Assembly: GCF_016595415.1 (NCBI RefSeq) | Contig: NZ_JAENIO010000021.1 | Coordinates: forward strand, 1 to 64,000 | Direction: 5' to 3' | DNA length: 64,000 bases | Origin: Roseibacillus ishigakijimensis | GTDB taxonomy: Bacteria > Verrucomicrobiota > Verrucomicrobiia > Verrucomicrobiales > Akkermansiaceae | Shown here: positions 34,498-42,414 of the stretch, piece after piece | How positions within the stretch are numbered: the first letter of the stretch is position 1 | Layout of the letters: every line of letters begins with the position of its first letter | Program-made: the position numbers and the translations under genes | The notes under the pieces: generated by a model | Databases searched by the model: none | What the model saw: only the letters and a program-made list of their open reading frames with translations | Told to the model about the DNA's origin: nothing

Positions 34498-34728
34498 ATG
34501 GCTCAAACCGTCAATTCGGACCGGGCTGCCAAGGCGCGCGAAATCGCGGCTAGCCCGAAGGAATATCAGGTTTGTGAGGGTTGCGACTCCATTGTGGGAG
34601 CCCGCGTGGCCCTTTGTCCGAACTGTCACAGTTATCGCTTCGATGCCTCTGCCCAGCGGGTGGTCGAACAAGCTCTTTTGCTGGGCTCGCGCCAACAGCA
34701 GTCGGTGACGGCCGCCGACCTCCACTGA
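34498..34728 (+). CDS. Small zinc-ribbon protein of unknown function
   Basis: A 76-residue protein with two CxxC knuckles, VCEGCDSIVG and LCPNCHSYRF, which probably bind one zinc ion. The C-terminus is helical and Gln/Ala-rich. It sits between rpsT and a terminator, so it is likely expressed with the ribosomal protein. A ribosome-associated role is possible but not shown. Confidence 0.75.
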   Translation: MAQTVNSDRAAKAREIAASPKEYQVCEGCDSIVGARVALCPNCHSYRFDASAQRVVEQALLLGSRQQQSVTAADLH

Positions 34729-34754
34729 GTGAGAGGTCCACAGGGCATCCTTTG

Positions 34755-34785
34755 AAAGGGAGAGGTCGACAACCCCTCCCTTTTT
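34755..34785 (+). terminator. Terminator of the rpsT unit
   Basis: AAAGGGAG (34755-34762) pairs with CTCCCTTT (34776-34783) and the stem continues inward with GG/CC. The 3' side runs into five T. It lies 27 bp past the stop of the zinc-ribbon gene. Confidence 0.88.
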
Positions 34786-34841
34786 CGATCCGACACACAT
34801 TCAATTGGCAATCCGCTCCCTACGGGCTAGACTGCCGGCTC

Positions 34842-35501
34842 ATGAAACCGGTGAGCAAAGGTTGGCCACGGGCAAAGTCCGCCCCTAAGGAGATGGCATG
34901 CCCCTTTTGCGACACGCTACAGGAAATCATGCCGTTGGCGGAAGGGGAGACCGCTCATTGCCGGGTTTGTGGCACCGAGCTTTACCAAAACCGCCCCCGC
35001 AGCCTCCAGCACACCGTCGCCTACTGCCTGGCAGGGCTCTTTCTTATGGTGTTGGTCCTCCTCTTCCCTTTTCTCAGCATGAACAATAGCGGGCTGAAGA
35101 GCTCGATGACGGTGTGGAGTGCGGCCGGAGTCCTCTGGCAGGAGGGGAGCTATGCCATCGCGATCGCCACCGCCGCCTTCATCGTGATCTTCCCCATCGC
35201 CCTGCTGGCGGGGCTGCTCTATGTCGTATTCCCGCTCATCATGGGCTGGCACGCTCCCGGCGCCCAATGGGTTTTTCGGCAAGTGACCCAGCTGCAAACC
35301 TGGGTCATGGTCGAGGTTTTTTTTCTCGCCGCCATCGTGAGCCTGCTCAAATTGGTGAAACTGGCCGATATTACCTTGGGTCAGGGATTTTGGGCCTTCG
35401 CGCTCCTCGTTGTGATGTTGGTAGGTGCATTGAGCAGTATCGACCAAATGGAGTTTTGGGACCGCCTGGAAGCCGCTGCCGAGAAAGGAGGAGAAGGGTG
35501 A
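34842..35501 (+). CDS. pqiA: PqiA-like membrane protein, first half
   Basis: A 219-residue inner-membrane protein with one PqiA domain. Two CxxC pairs (CPFCD and CRVCG) form a rubredoxin-like knuckle, followed by four predicted helices. In Proteobacteria PqiA has two such domains in one chain. Here the second is a separate gene whose GTG start overlaps this stop codon (GTGA). PqiA is the membrane partner of the PqiB MCE tunnel and is thought to move lipids between membranes. It is the first gene of a four-gene operon. Confidence 0.88.
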   Translation: MKPVSKGWPRAKSAPKEMACPFCDTLQEIMPLAEGETAHCRVCGTELYQNRPRSLQHTVAYCLAGLFLMVLVLLFPFLSMNNSGLKSSMTVWSAAGVLWQEGSYAIAIATAAFIVIFPIALLAGLLYVVFPLIMGWHAPGAQWVFRQVTQLQTWVMVEVFFLAAIVSLLKLVKLADITLGQGFWAFALLVVMLVGALSSIDQMEFWDRLEAAAEKGGEG

Positions 35502-36136
35502 GAGGAGGCAAGCGGGGAGAAACTGCCCTCTCGCGGGGCCTGGCCAGCTGCCACACCTGTGGTCGCTTGCAGCCCCTAGCCGAGCATCATTGCCAACGTT
35601 GCGGGAGTGCGGTGCATGCTCGCAAGCCCGATAGCTTGCAACGCTGCCTCGCTCTCTCGATTGCTTCCCTCATCGCTTATATCCCGGCTAACGTGATGCC
35701 CATCATGGTGGTGACCCAGCTCGGGGTGGATGATGCTTCCACCATCATGTCCGGGGTCGTGACCTTTTGGCAAATGCATGCCTACCCGGTGGCGATCACG
35801 ATTTTTGTGGCGAGTGTCCTCATCCCCGGGCTCAAGCTGATCGCTCTCGCCGTGCTCTGTGCCGCTGCGGCCGGCAAATGGAAGCTCAAGCCGCAGAAGG
35901 CCAACCGGATTTATTGGCTGACCGAACTGGTGGGGCGTTGGTCCATGGTGGATGTTTTTGTCGTGGCAATTTTGGTCGGCCTCGTCAAGTTTACCGGACT
36001 GATGACCATTGCCGCCGGTCCGGCCGCCATCGCCTTCGGGCTGATGGTCATCCTAACGATGTTTGCCGCCCATGCCTTCGACCCCAAATTGATTTGGGAT
36101 CGGGTTCGCGCGACCGATCACCCTCCCACTCCATGA
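35498..36136 (+). CDS. PqiA-like membrane protein, second half
   Basis: A 212-residue PqiA-domain protein, paired with the preceding gene. It starts at a GTG within the previous stop (GTGA overlap) and ends in an ATGA overlap with pqiB, so three genes are translationally coupled. It has CHTCGRLQP and CQRCGSAVH, then four hydrophobic segments including YIPANVMPIMVV. Together the two proteins correspond to one full-length PqiA. Confidence 0.88.
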   Translation: MRGGKRGETALSRGLASCHTCGRLQPLAEHHCQRCGSAVHARKPDSLQRCLALSIASLIAYIPANVMPIMVVTQLGVDDASTIMSGVVTFWQMHAYPVAITIFVASVLIPGLKLIALAVLCAAAAGKWKLKPQKANRIYWLTELVGRWSMVDVFVVAILVGLVKFTGLMTIAAGPAAIAFGLMVILTMFAAHAFDPKLIWDRVRATDHPPTP

Positions 36137-37851
36137 GCCCTTCGACCCATTCCCCCGAATCCTCCGAGTCCGACCTTCATCCCGAGATTCGCCCCGCCAG
36201 GCGTATCAGCTGGATTTGGCTGCTGCCACTCATCGCTGCCATCCTCGGTCTTTGGCTCATCAAGCGCCACTTCGATGATGTCGGCGAGTTGGTCAAAGTC
36301 AGTTTGCCCAGTGCGGAGGGGCTGACCGTCGGCAAGACTGAAGTCCGGTGCCGGGCAGTGAAAATTGGCGAGCTGGAGAGTATCACGCTGACGGATGACC
36401 TGGAGGTCGAGCTCGACCTGCGCATCAAGTCCAAGCACGTCCATTTGCTACGCGAGCATTCCCAATTCTGGGTGGTGACCGCGCGCATCAGCGGGGGCAG
36501 TGTTTCCGGTCTAGGCACGGTTCTCAGCGGAGCTTACATCGAGCTGGACCCCGGCACCGGGGAGCCTGGCCGCCGCGTCTTCGAAGGCTTGGAAACTCCG
36601 CCGCCGACTCCGGCTTCGGTGCCCGGGCTGCGCCTCGAGCTGGTGACCGAGGACCCCGGGGTGGTCGATGTCGGTAGTGGTGTCTTTTTCAACAACAACC
36701 TGGTCGGAAAAATCGAAAGCCGCACCTTTGACCCGGAATTCAAGGAAGTTCGCTTTGGCGTCTTTATTGAGGAAAAATACAATCAACTGGTGGGCTCCAA
36801 CACCGTCTTTTGGGGCTCCAGCGGACTCAGTGTCTCGGTCGGCGCGGAGGGAGTGGATGTGCAGCTGCCGTCTCTGGATGCCTTGTTGAAGGGGCAGGTC
36901 TCCTTCGGGCTCATCAATGACGAGATCTCGCTCGGCAGGGAAGTGGTCGATGGCTTTGTCTACCGCCTCTATGCCGATAAGAAGTCGGCGGAGGCCGCTA
37001 GCTTCGAGTCCGATGGCGAATTCCTCCTCTTCTTTGACCAATCGATTCGGGGGCTCACCGAAGGATCTCCCGTCGAATTTCGCGGGCTCAAGGTGGGCCG
37101 GGTGAGTGAAATTTCCTACAATTTGGTCGAGAATGCAATGGATTCGCAGACGCCGGTGCTCATCGAGCTCAACAAGCGGCTGCTCGAAAAGCACTTTCCT
37201 CCCGAGCTCATGGACGAGGGCGGGGCCGGGATTGCCCAAGCCTTGCAGCGTGGCTTGCGGGCCAGTCTCAAGTCCAGCAGCCTCATCACAGGCCAGCTCT
37301 ATGTCGACATGGATTATTACCCGGATGAGGGCGAGGCCTTTCTCGCCAATCGCGGGGGCTATCTCGTGCTGCCCACCGTAAAAACCGGTTTGGGGCAATT
37401 GGAGGAGCGAGTGACCGCTGTCATCGAGAAAGTCAATGCTCTTCCTTTGGACTCCTTGGTGCGCCAATTGGAAGCCACCACTCTGGCTGCCCAGAATACA
37501 TTGCATACGATGAACGACAAGTTGGAGAGCACCGGTCCGCTGTTGGCTGAATCCCAAGCGACCATGAGGGAGATGAAGGAGAGTCTGACCGCGCTCAAAG
37601 CGATTCTGGAAAGCGACTCCACCCAAGCTATTCCCGACGATGTCCGTCAGACTCTGGCCCAAATCAACAGCAGTCTGAAGCCGCTCTCTGCCGATGGGGC
37701 GGTCTATGGCGATCTGCGCCGCACCATGGATGAGCTGCGTTCCGCGACCCGGTCCATCGAACGCTTGACCGAGACTATCAGCGACAAGCCCAATTCCCTT
37801 ATCTTCGGGAAACCCTCCTCTTCGAACAACATTCCCCGCGCCAAACGATGA
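36133..37851 (+). CDS. pqiB: PqiB-like MCE-domain protein
   Basis: A 572-residue periplasmic lipid-tunnel protein anchored by one N-terminal helix (ISWIWLLPLIAAILGLWLI). Three MCE domains follow, recognisable by GLTVGKTEVRCRAVKIGEL, VDVGSGVFFNNNLVGKIES and GLTEGSPVEFRGLKVGRV. A long coiled-coil region with Leu-rich heptads occupies residues about 420-550. The number of domains matches E. coli PqiB. Start and stop codons overlap those of its neighbours by 4 bp. Confidence 0.93.
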   Translation: MSPSTHSPESSESDLHPEIRPARRISWIWLLPLIAAILGLWLIKRHFDDVGELVKVSLPSAEGLTVGKTEVRCRAVKIGELESITLTDDLEVELDLRIKSKHVHLLREHSQFWVVTARISGGSVSGLGTVLSGAYIELDPGTGEPGRRVFEGLETPPPTPASVPGLRLELVTEDPGVVDVGSGVFFNNNLVGKIESRTFDPEFKEVRFGVFIEEKYNQLVGSNTVFWGSSGLSVSVGAEGVDVQLPSLDALLKGQVSFGLINDEISLGREVVDGFVYRLYADKKSAEAASFESDGEFLLFFDQSIRGLTEGSPVEFRGLKVGRVSEISYNLVENAMDSQTPVLIELNKRLLEKHFPPELMDEGGAGIAQALQRGLRASLKSSSLITGQLYVDMDYYPDEGEAFLANRGGYLVLPTVKTGLGQLEERVTAVIEKVNALPLDSLVRQLEATTLAAQNTLHTMNDKLESTGPLLAESQATMREMKESLTALKAILESDSTQAIPDDVRQTLAQINSSLKPLSADGAVYGDLRRTMDELRSATRSIERLTETISDKPNSLIFGKPSSSNNIPRAKR

Positions 37852-38417
37852 AATTCCCTTTCGCCTCCGGGCTTCTTTCCCTCGCCTGTCTTTTTCTATC
37901 GGCCTGTTCTTCCTCGAACGTCCGTTCCTATTACGTGCTTTCCGCCTCCGAGCCCGCGCCCGCACGCGGTGGGGTCGGCATCGGGGTGGGGCCGGTCGAC
38001 CTGGCTCCTTATCTCACCGAGCGGCAAAATCTGATATTCCAGAGTTCGCCCAATCAGCTCGAGTTCTCTGAGGATCACCTCTGGGCCGGGGATTTGGAAG
38101 ACGACTTTACCCGCGTGCTGGCCAGCAATCTCGCTCACCACGAAGGCACCGCCAACGTGAAGGTCTATCCCTGGCAACGGGAAAGTGACCTCGATTACCA
38201 AGTGACCCTCGATGTGGTTCGCTTTCAGGGCACCCCGGATGGTGAAACGGTTCTGGAGGCCAACTGGCGGGTCTACCGTCTGGTTGACGGGGTGATGGTG
38301 GCCAATGAAAACACGACGGTGCGGGATGACTTGCGCCAGGATGGCTTCGAGGAGATGGCTGCTTCTCTCAGCCGGTTGGTGGATCGATTGGCGGCTCGCA
38401 TTGCCACCGCTTTTTAG
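37848..38417 (+). CDS. pqiC: PqiC-like outer-membrane lipoprotein
   Basis: A 189-residue lipoprotein with lipobox FLSACSSS and the opening YYVLSASEPAPA common to ABC-transport auxiliary (PqiC/YmbA) proteins. It begins in an ATGA overlap with pqiB. PqiC is believed to anchor the PqiB tunnel to the outer membrane, so the operon encodes a complete inner-to-outer membrane lipid-transport machine. Confidence 0.9.
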   Translation: MKFPFASGLLSLACLFLSACSSSNVRSYYVLSASEPAPARGGVGIGVGPVDLAPYLTERQNLIFQSSPNQLEFSEDHLWAGDLEDDFTRVLASNLAHHEGTANVKVYPWQRESDLDYQVTLDVVRFQGTPDGETVLEANWRVYRLVDGVMVANENTTVRDDLRQDGFEEMAASLSRLVDRLAARIATAF

Positions 38418-38553
38418 AGCACCCCTTCCTTTTCCGCTCACCCCGTCCGGGAAAAGAGCTTCGTTTTTGGCAAATTTTGCCATTTTGAGCGGTTATTTGG
38501 CCATGCCGATTTTCCGGCTTGTCGCTGGGGCGGGGAAAGGACAGCCTGTCGTC

Positions 38554-40281
38554 ATGTTTCGTAACGGAATCCTTACCTTTCTCCTGCTGATTCTTTCGAT
38601 GGTTTCGGCTTCCGCGCAATCTGTCAGTGAAAAGATGGATAGCTTTCTGGAGCCCATAGCCACCACGGCGGATACTGTCGTTTTCTATAGTGTTCCGGTG
38701 GGGAACGGCCATTCCGTGCCAGTGGTTCTGGTGTTGTTGGCCGCAACCGCTCTATTCCTGACTATTTACTTCAAGTTTCTCAACCTCCGGTCCCTTGGCT
38801 TGGCGGTGCGCACCGTGCGGGGGAAATACTCCAAAGACGATGACCCCGGCCAGATCACGCACTTCCAGGCTTTGGCCACCGCCTTGTCGGCCACCGTCGG
38901 GCTGGGCAATATCGCGGGGGTGGCCGTGGCCATCGGCATCGGTGGTCCCGGGGCCGTTTTCTGGATGGTGGTGATGGGTTTCCTTGGTATGAGCTCGAAG
39001 TTCACCGAGTGCACCCTGGGGGTCCGCTACCGCAAAATTGATCCCGATGGCACGGTGCACGGGGGAGGGATGCGCTATCTCCAGCAGGGGCTCGCCGAGC
39101 GTGGTTTTTCCGGCTTGGGTAAAGTGCTCGCCATTCTCTTCGCGGTGGCCTGTGTGGGCGGTGCCCTCGGGGCGGGCAACATGTTCCAGATGAATCAATC
39201 CGCCCAGCAGGTGGTGGAGACCTTCGGGATCTTTGGCGGGGGACAGGAGTGGATTCTAGGCATTCTGGTCGCAGTGGCGGTGGGCGCGGTCATTCTGGGC
39301 GGCATAGTCTCCATCGCGCGGGTGACGGCCTTTCTCGTGCCGTTCATGACCATCATTTACGTCATTGCCTGCATTGTGGTGCTGGTGGGTTATATGGGGG
39401 AAATTCCCGCCGCCTTGGGCACCATTTTTGGCGAAGCCTTTTCTCCGGAAGCTGGTCTCGGCGGCTTCATCGGCGGTCTCATTCAGGGCATCAAGCGGGG
39501 GGTCTTCTCCAATGAAGCGGGTCTCGGTTCCGCCGCTATCGCCCATGCTCCGGTGAAAACCCGCAAGCCCGCCTCGGAGGGGGTGGTCGCCCTGCTGGAG
39601 CCCTTCATCGACACCGTCATCATCTGCCTCATGACCGCGCTGGTCATCGTGGTGACCGGGGTGTGGAAGGCCGACGCCAGCCTGGCCACCGCCGCGCCCA
39701 TTTATCAGCAAGCCGACGCCCAGTCGGAAGTGCTTACCACTTTGACCGCAGGGGAATTGGTGAAGGTCGAGAAGAGTATCGCCGAGGTGGACAAAGCGGG
39801 AGATAGCTGGGTGCCGGTGCACACGCCCGACGGCGACGCCTCTGGCTTTATCGCGCGCGAGGCCGTGGTCGACCGCACCGGCTGGTCGGGGGGGATTTGG
39901 CTCACCTCGCGCTCCTTCGGGTCCGTCATCTCCTGGTTCCCCTATGTCCTGACCGTGGCGGTGGTGCTCTTTGCTTTCTCCACCATGATCTCCTGGTCCT
40001 ACTATGGCGAGCAGGCTATTGGCTACCTGACGGGTTACAATCAGCGCGCGGTCCTGGTTTATAAGGTGGTCTTCTGTCTCTGCGTGGTCCTCGGCGCGGG
40101 CGCGTCCCTGCAAAACGTGCTCAAGCTCTCCGATGCCATGTATTTCGCGATGGTTGCTCCCAATCTCATCGGGCTCTATTTCCTCCTGCCCATCGTGAAA
40201 AAGGAGCTCGCCGATTTCCAGGATTTCGCGAAGCGGGTGGATGCGGGCGCTAGCCTGGATGAAGCGGAGGACGCGCAGTAA
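38554..40281 (+). CDS. Alanine/sodium symporter (AGCS family) with an inserted SH3-like segment
   Basis: A 575-residue secondary transporter. A cleavable-looking signal (residues 1-22, ending SASAQ) precedes the AGCS core, which has ATALSATVGLGNIAGVAVA and SNEAGLGSAAIAHAPVKT. Between two late helices (nt about 39690-39880) there is an insertion of some 60 residues with the strand pattern API-YQQADAQSEVLTTLTAGELVKVEK and WVPVH...GFIAREAV, typical of a bacterial SH3 domain. Its TAA stop overlaps the ATG of the helicase gene. Ordinary AGCS proteins are about 450-500 residues. Confidence 0.9.
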   Translation: MFRNGILTFLLLILSMVSASAQSVSEKMDSFLEPIATTADTVVFYSVPVGNGHSVPVVLVLLAATALFLTIYFKFLNLRSLGLAVRTVRGKYSKDDDPGQITHFQALATALSATVGLGNIAGVAVAIGIGGPGAVFWMVVMGFLGMSSKFTECTLGVRYRKIDPDGTVHGGGMRYLQQGLAERGFSGLGKVLAILFAVACVGGALGAGNMFQMNQSAQQVVETFGIFGGGQEWILGILVAVAVGAVILGGIVSIARVTAFLVPFMTIIYVIACIVVLVGYMGEIPAALGTIFGEAFSPEAGLGGFIGGLIQGIKRGVFSNEAGLGSAAIAHAPVKTRKPASEGVVALLEPFIDTVIICLMTALVIVVTGVWKADASLATAAPIYQQADAQSEVLTTLTAGELVKVEKSIAEVDKAGDSWVPVHTPDGDASGFIAREAVVDRTGWSGGIWLTSRSFGSVISWFPYVLTVAVVLFAFSTMISWSYYGEQAIGYLTGYNQRAVLVYKVVFCLCVVLGAGASLQNVLKLSDAMYFAMVAPNLIGLYFLLPIVKKELADFQDFAKRVDAGASLDEAEDAQ

Positions 40282-42305
40282 TGGCTCGCAATTATCAACT
40301 CAATCAGCCGGAGCGAAAGGGGACCTCCGGCATCGACTACCGGGCCGCCCTCAATGACGAGCAATACGCGGCGGTCACCTCTCCCCCGGGCGCGGCGCTG
40401 GTCATTGCCGGCGCGGGCTCGGGCAAGACGCGCACTTTGACCTATCGGGTGGCCTTCCTTCTCGACCAAGGGGTCGACCCCAAGGACATCCTCCTCCTGA
40501 CTTTCACCAACAAGGCCTCGCGCGAGATGTTGGAGCGGGTCAAGGAGCTGGTCCCACGCGATCTGTCCACTCTCTGGGGAGGGACTTTCCACTCCATTGG
40601 CAATCGCATTCTGCGCCGTCATGCCGACGAGCTGGGTTTCACCCGCTCCTTCTCCATCCTCGACCGCGACGACCAGAAGTCCCTGCTCAATACCGTCGTC
40701 GCGGAGTGCGAGATCGATACCAAAGTCCGTCGTTTTCCCAAGGCCGACGTCCTCGCCACCATCTTCTCCATCATGCAGAATACCGGCGAGACGCTGGAAG
40801 AGGTGCTGGAGAGTCGCTACTCCTACTTCGGGGAATGGGGGGAAGAGATTGCCCGCATCGCCGAGCGTTACACCAGCAAGAAACAGGAGGTCAACTCCAT
40901 GGACTTCGACGATCTGCTGGTCCTCACCTTGCGCCTGCTGCAGGAGAATGAAGAGTTGCGCCATCTCTATCAGAAGCGCTTCCGCTACGTGCTGGTGGAC
41001 GAATTTCAGGACACCAACCACGTCCAGAGCGAGCTCATCGCCCTCCTCGTGGAGCGGCACAAGAGCCTGATGGTGGTGGGGGATGATGCCCAGTCCATCT
41101 ATTCCTGGCGGGGGGCGGACATGGAGAATATCCTCGGCTTTCCCGACCGTTTCGAGGGGGCCAAGGTCTTCAAGATCGAGACCAATTACCGCAGCGTGCC
41201 CGAGATCCTCAATCTCTCCAACGAGGCTATCCGCGCCAATACCCGCCAGTTTGCCAAGACCCTGCGCTCCTCCCGCGCGGCCGGCTCGGCGCCGCCCGCC
41301 CTCGTGCCGGTGGAAGACCCCACCATGCAGGCTCACTTCGTGGCCCAGCGCATCCTTGAGCTGCGTGATGAGGGCGTCGAGTTGGAGGAAATGGCCATTC
41401 TTTATCGCGCCCACCACCAGAGTATGGAGGTGCAGCTGGAGCTGACCAACCGCGGCATTCCCTTCCAGGTCACCAGCGGTCTGCGCTTCTTCGAGCAAGC
41501 CCACATCAAGGACGTGGCCGCCTTCATCCGGCTGGTGGTCAATCGTCGGGACGAAGTCAGTTTCAAGCGCCTCGTCATGCTTTTGCCCGGCATCGGCGCC
41601 AAGGGCGCGGAAAAGCTCTGGGCCGCTTGGCAGAAAACGGGCTGGGGCACGCAGGACAAACCACCGGCCAAGTTTTCCGAAAAATTGCTCGAGTTCTCCG
41701 TGGCCAAGAAAGCCCGCCCGCATTGGGAGCAGCTCGCTTACGTGTTGGACGAACTCGTCACCGGCGAGGACTTCGCCCGGCCTTCTGCCATGATTTATTC
41801 CATCCTCGAGGGACTCTACGATGGCATCATGCAGAGCAATTTCGAAAATTACGAGCAGCGGCGCGCGGATGTCGAACAGCTCATGACCTATGGGGAGGGC
41901 TTCGACGACGTGGAGGAATTCCTCGCCCAGCTCAGCTTGATGAGTTCGGTCGATGGCGAGCCCACCGGCAAAAGGGACGAGATCGATGGCGAGCAGGTCA
42001 CTTTGAGCTCCATCCACCAGGCCAAGGGACTGGAGTATAAAGTCGTCTTCGTCATCTGGCTTACCGAAGGCATGTTTCCCAACGGTCGCATTATCGACTC
42101 CGGCGACGAGGCCCAGATGGAAGAGGAGCGGCGCCTCTTCTACGTGGCTATCACCCGGGCCAAGGACGAGCTCTACCTGCTCTATCCCCAGCTCAATCCC
42201 CGCAGCTACTCCGGCGAGATTCTGCAACAGCCCTCCCGTTTTCTTGAGGATTGCCCCGCCGAGCTCATGGAGGAATGGCGTATCGGGGGCAGCAGCCCTT
42301 GGTAA
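40281..42305 (+). CDS. pcrA: UvrD/PcrA-type ATP-dependent DNA helicase
   Basis: A 674-residue superfamily 1A 3'-5' helicase. Motifs in order: GAGSGKTRTLTYR (Walker A), LTFTNKASREM, VLVDEFQDTNH (motif II), GDDAQSIYSWRGA (III), FKIETNYRSVPEI (IV), HQAKGLEYKVVFV (V) and RRLFYVAITRAKDEL (VI). The start codon overlaps the previous stop (TAATG). Such enzymes act in excision repair and in clearing replication blocks. The next gene is msrA, 109 bp downstream. Confidence 0.95.
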   Translation: MARNYQLNQPERKGTSGIDYRAALNDEQYAAVTSPPGAALVIAGAGSGKTRTLTYRVAFLLDQGVDPKDILLLTFTNKASREMLERVKELVPRDLSTLWGGTFHSIGNRILRRHADELGFTRSFSILDRDDQKSLLNTVVAECEIDTKVRRFPKADVLATIFSIMQNTGETLEEVLESRYSYFGEWGEEIARIAERYTSKKQEVNSMDFDDLLVLTLRLLQENEELRHLYQKRFRYVLVDEFQDTNHVQSELIALLVERHKSLMVVGDDAQSIYSWRGADMENILGFPDRFEGAKVFKIETNYRSVPEILNLSNEAIRANTRQFAKTLRSSRAAGSAPPALVPVEDPTMQAHFVAQRILELRDEGVELEEMAILYRAHHQSMEVQLELTNRGIPFQVTSGLRFFEQAHIKDVAAFIRLVVNRRDEVSFKRLVMLLPGIGAKGAEKLWAAWQKTGWGTQDKPPAKFSEKLLEFSVAKKARPHWEQLAYVLDELVTGEDFARPSAMIYSILEGLYDGIMQSNFENYEQRRADVEQLMTYGEGFDDVEEFLAQLSLMSSVDGEPTGKRDEIDGEQVTLSSIHQAKGLEYKVVFVIWLTEGMFPNGRIIDSGDEAQMEEERRLFYVAITRAKDELYLLYPQLNPRSYSGEILQQPSRFLEDCPAELMEEWRIGGSSPW

Positions 42306-42323
42306 TCGGGGGAGCGGGAAACC

Positions 42324-42414
42324 GGGGGGGGGGAATAAGTTTTGCCAGAGAGAACTCCTACCCAGTGAACGCCGGCTCTTCTCGGGAGGGCCGTCGTTCA
42401 CAACCCCAACGATT
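42324..42414 (+). promoter_or_regulatory. msrA 5' leader with a ten-G run and a long hairpin
   Basis: A run of ten G occurs at 42324-42333. A hairpin follows: GTGAACG (42365-42371) pairs with CGTTCAC (42395-42401) and, after one mismatch, CGGCTC with GGGCCG, closing a nine-base loop that contains GGGA. It ends 13 bases before the msrA ATG. No T tract follows, so it is more likely a translational control element or mRNA-stability hairpin than a terminator. No clear Shine-Dalgarno is seen near the ATG. Confidence 0.5.

Noticed and set aside
36511-37965. 484-residue minus-strand open frame over pqiB
   Set aside because: It is antisense to pqiB with three MCE domains; no motif.
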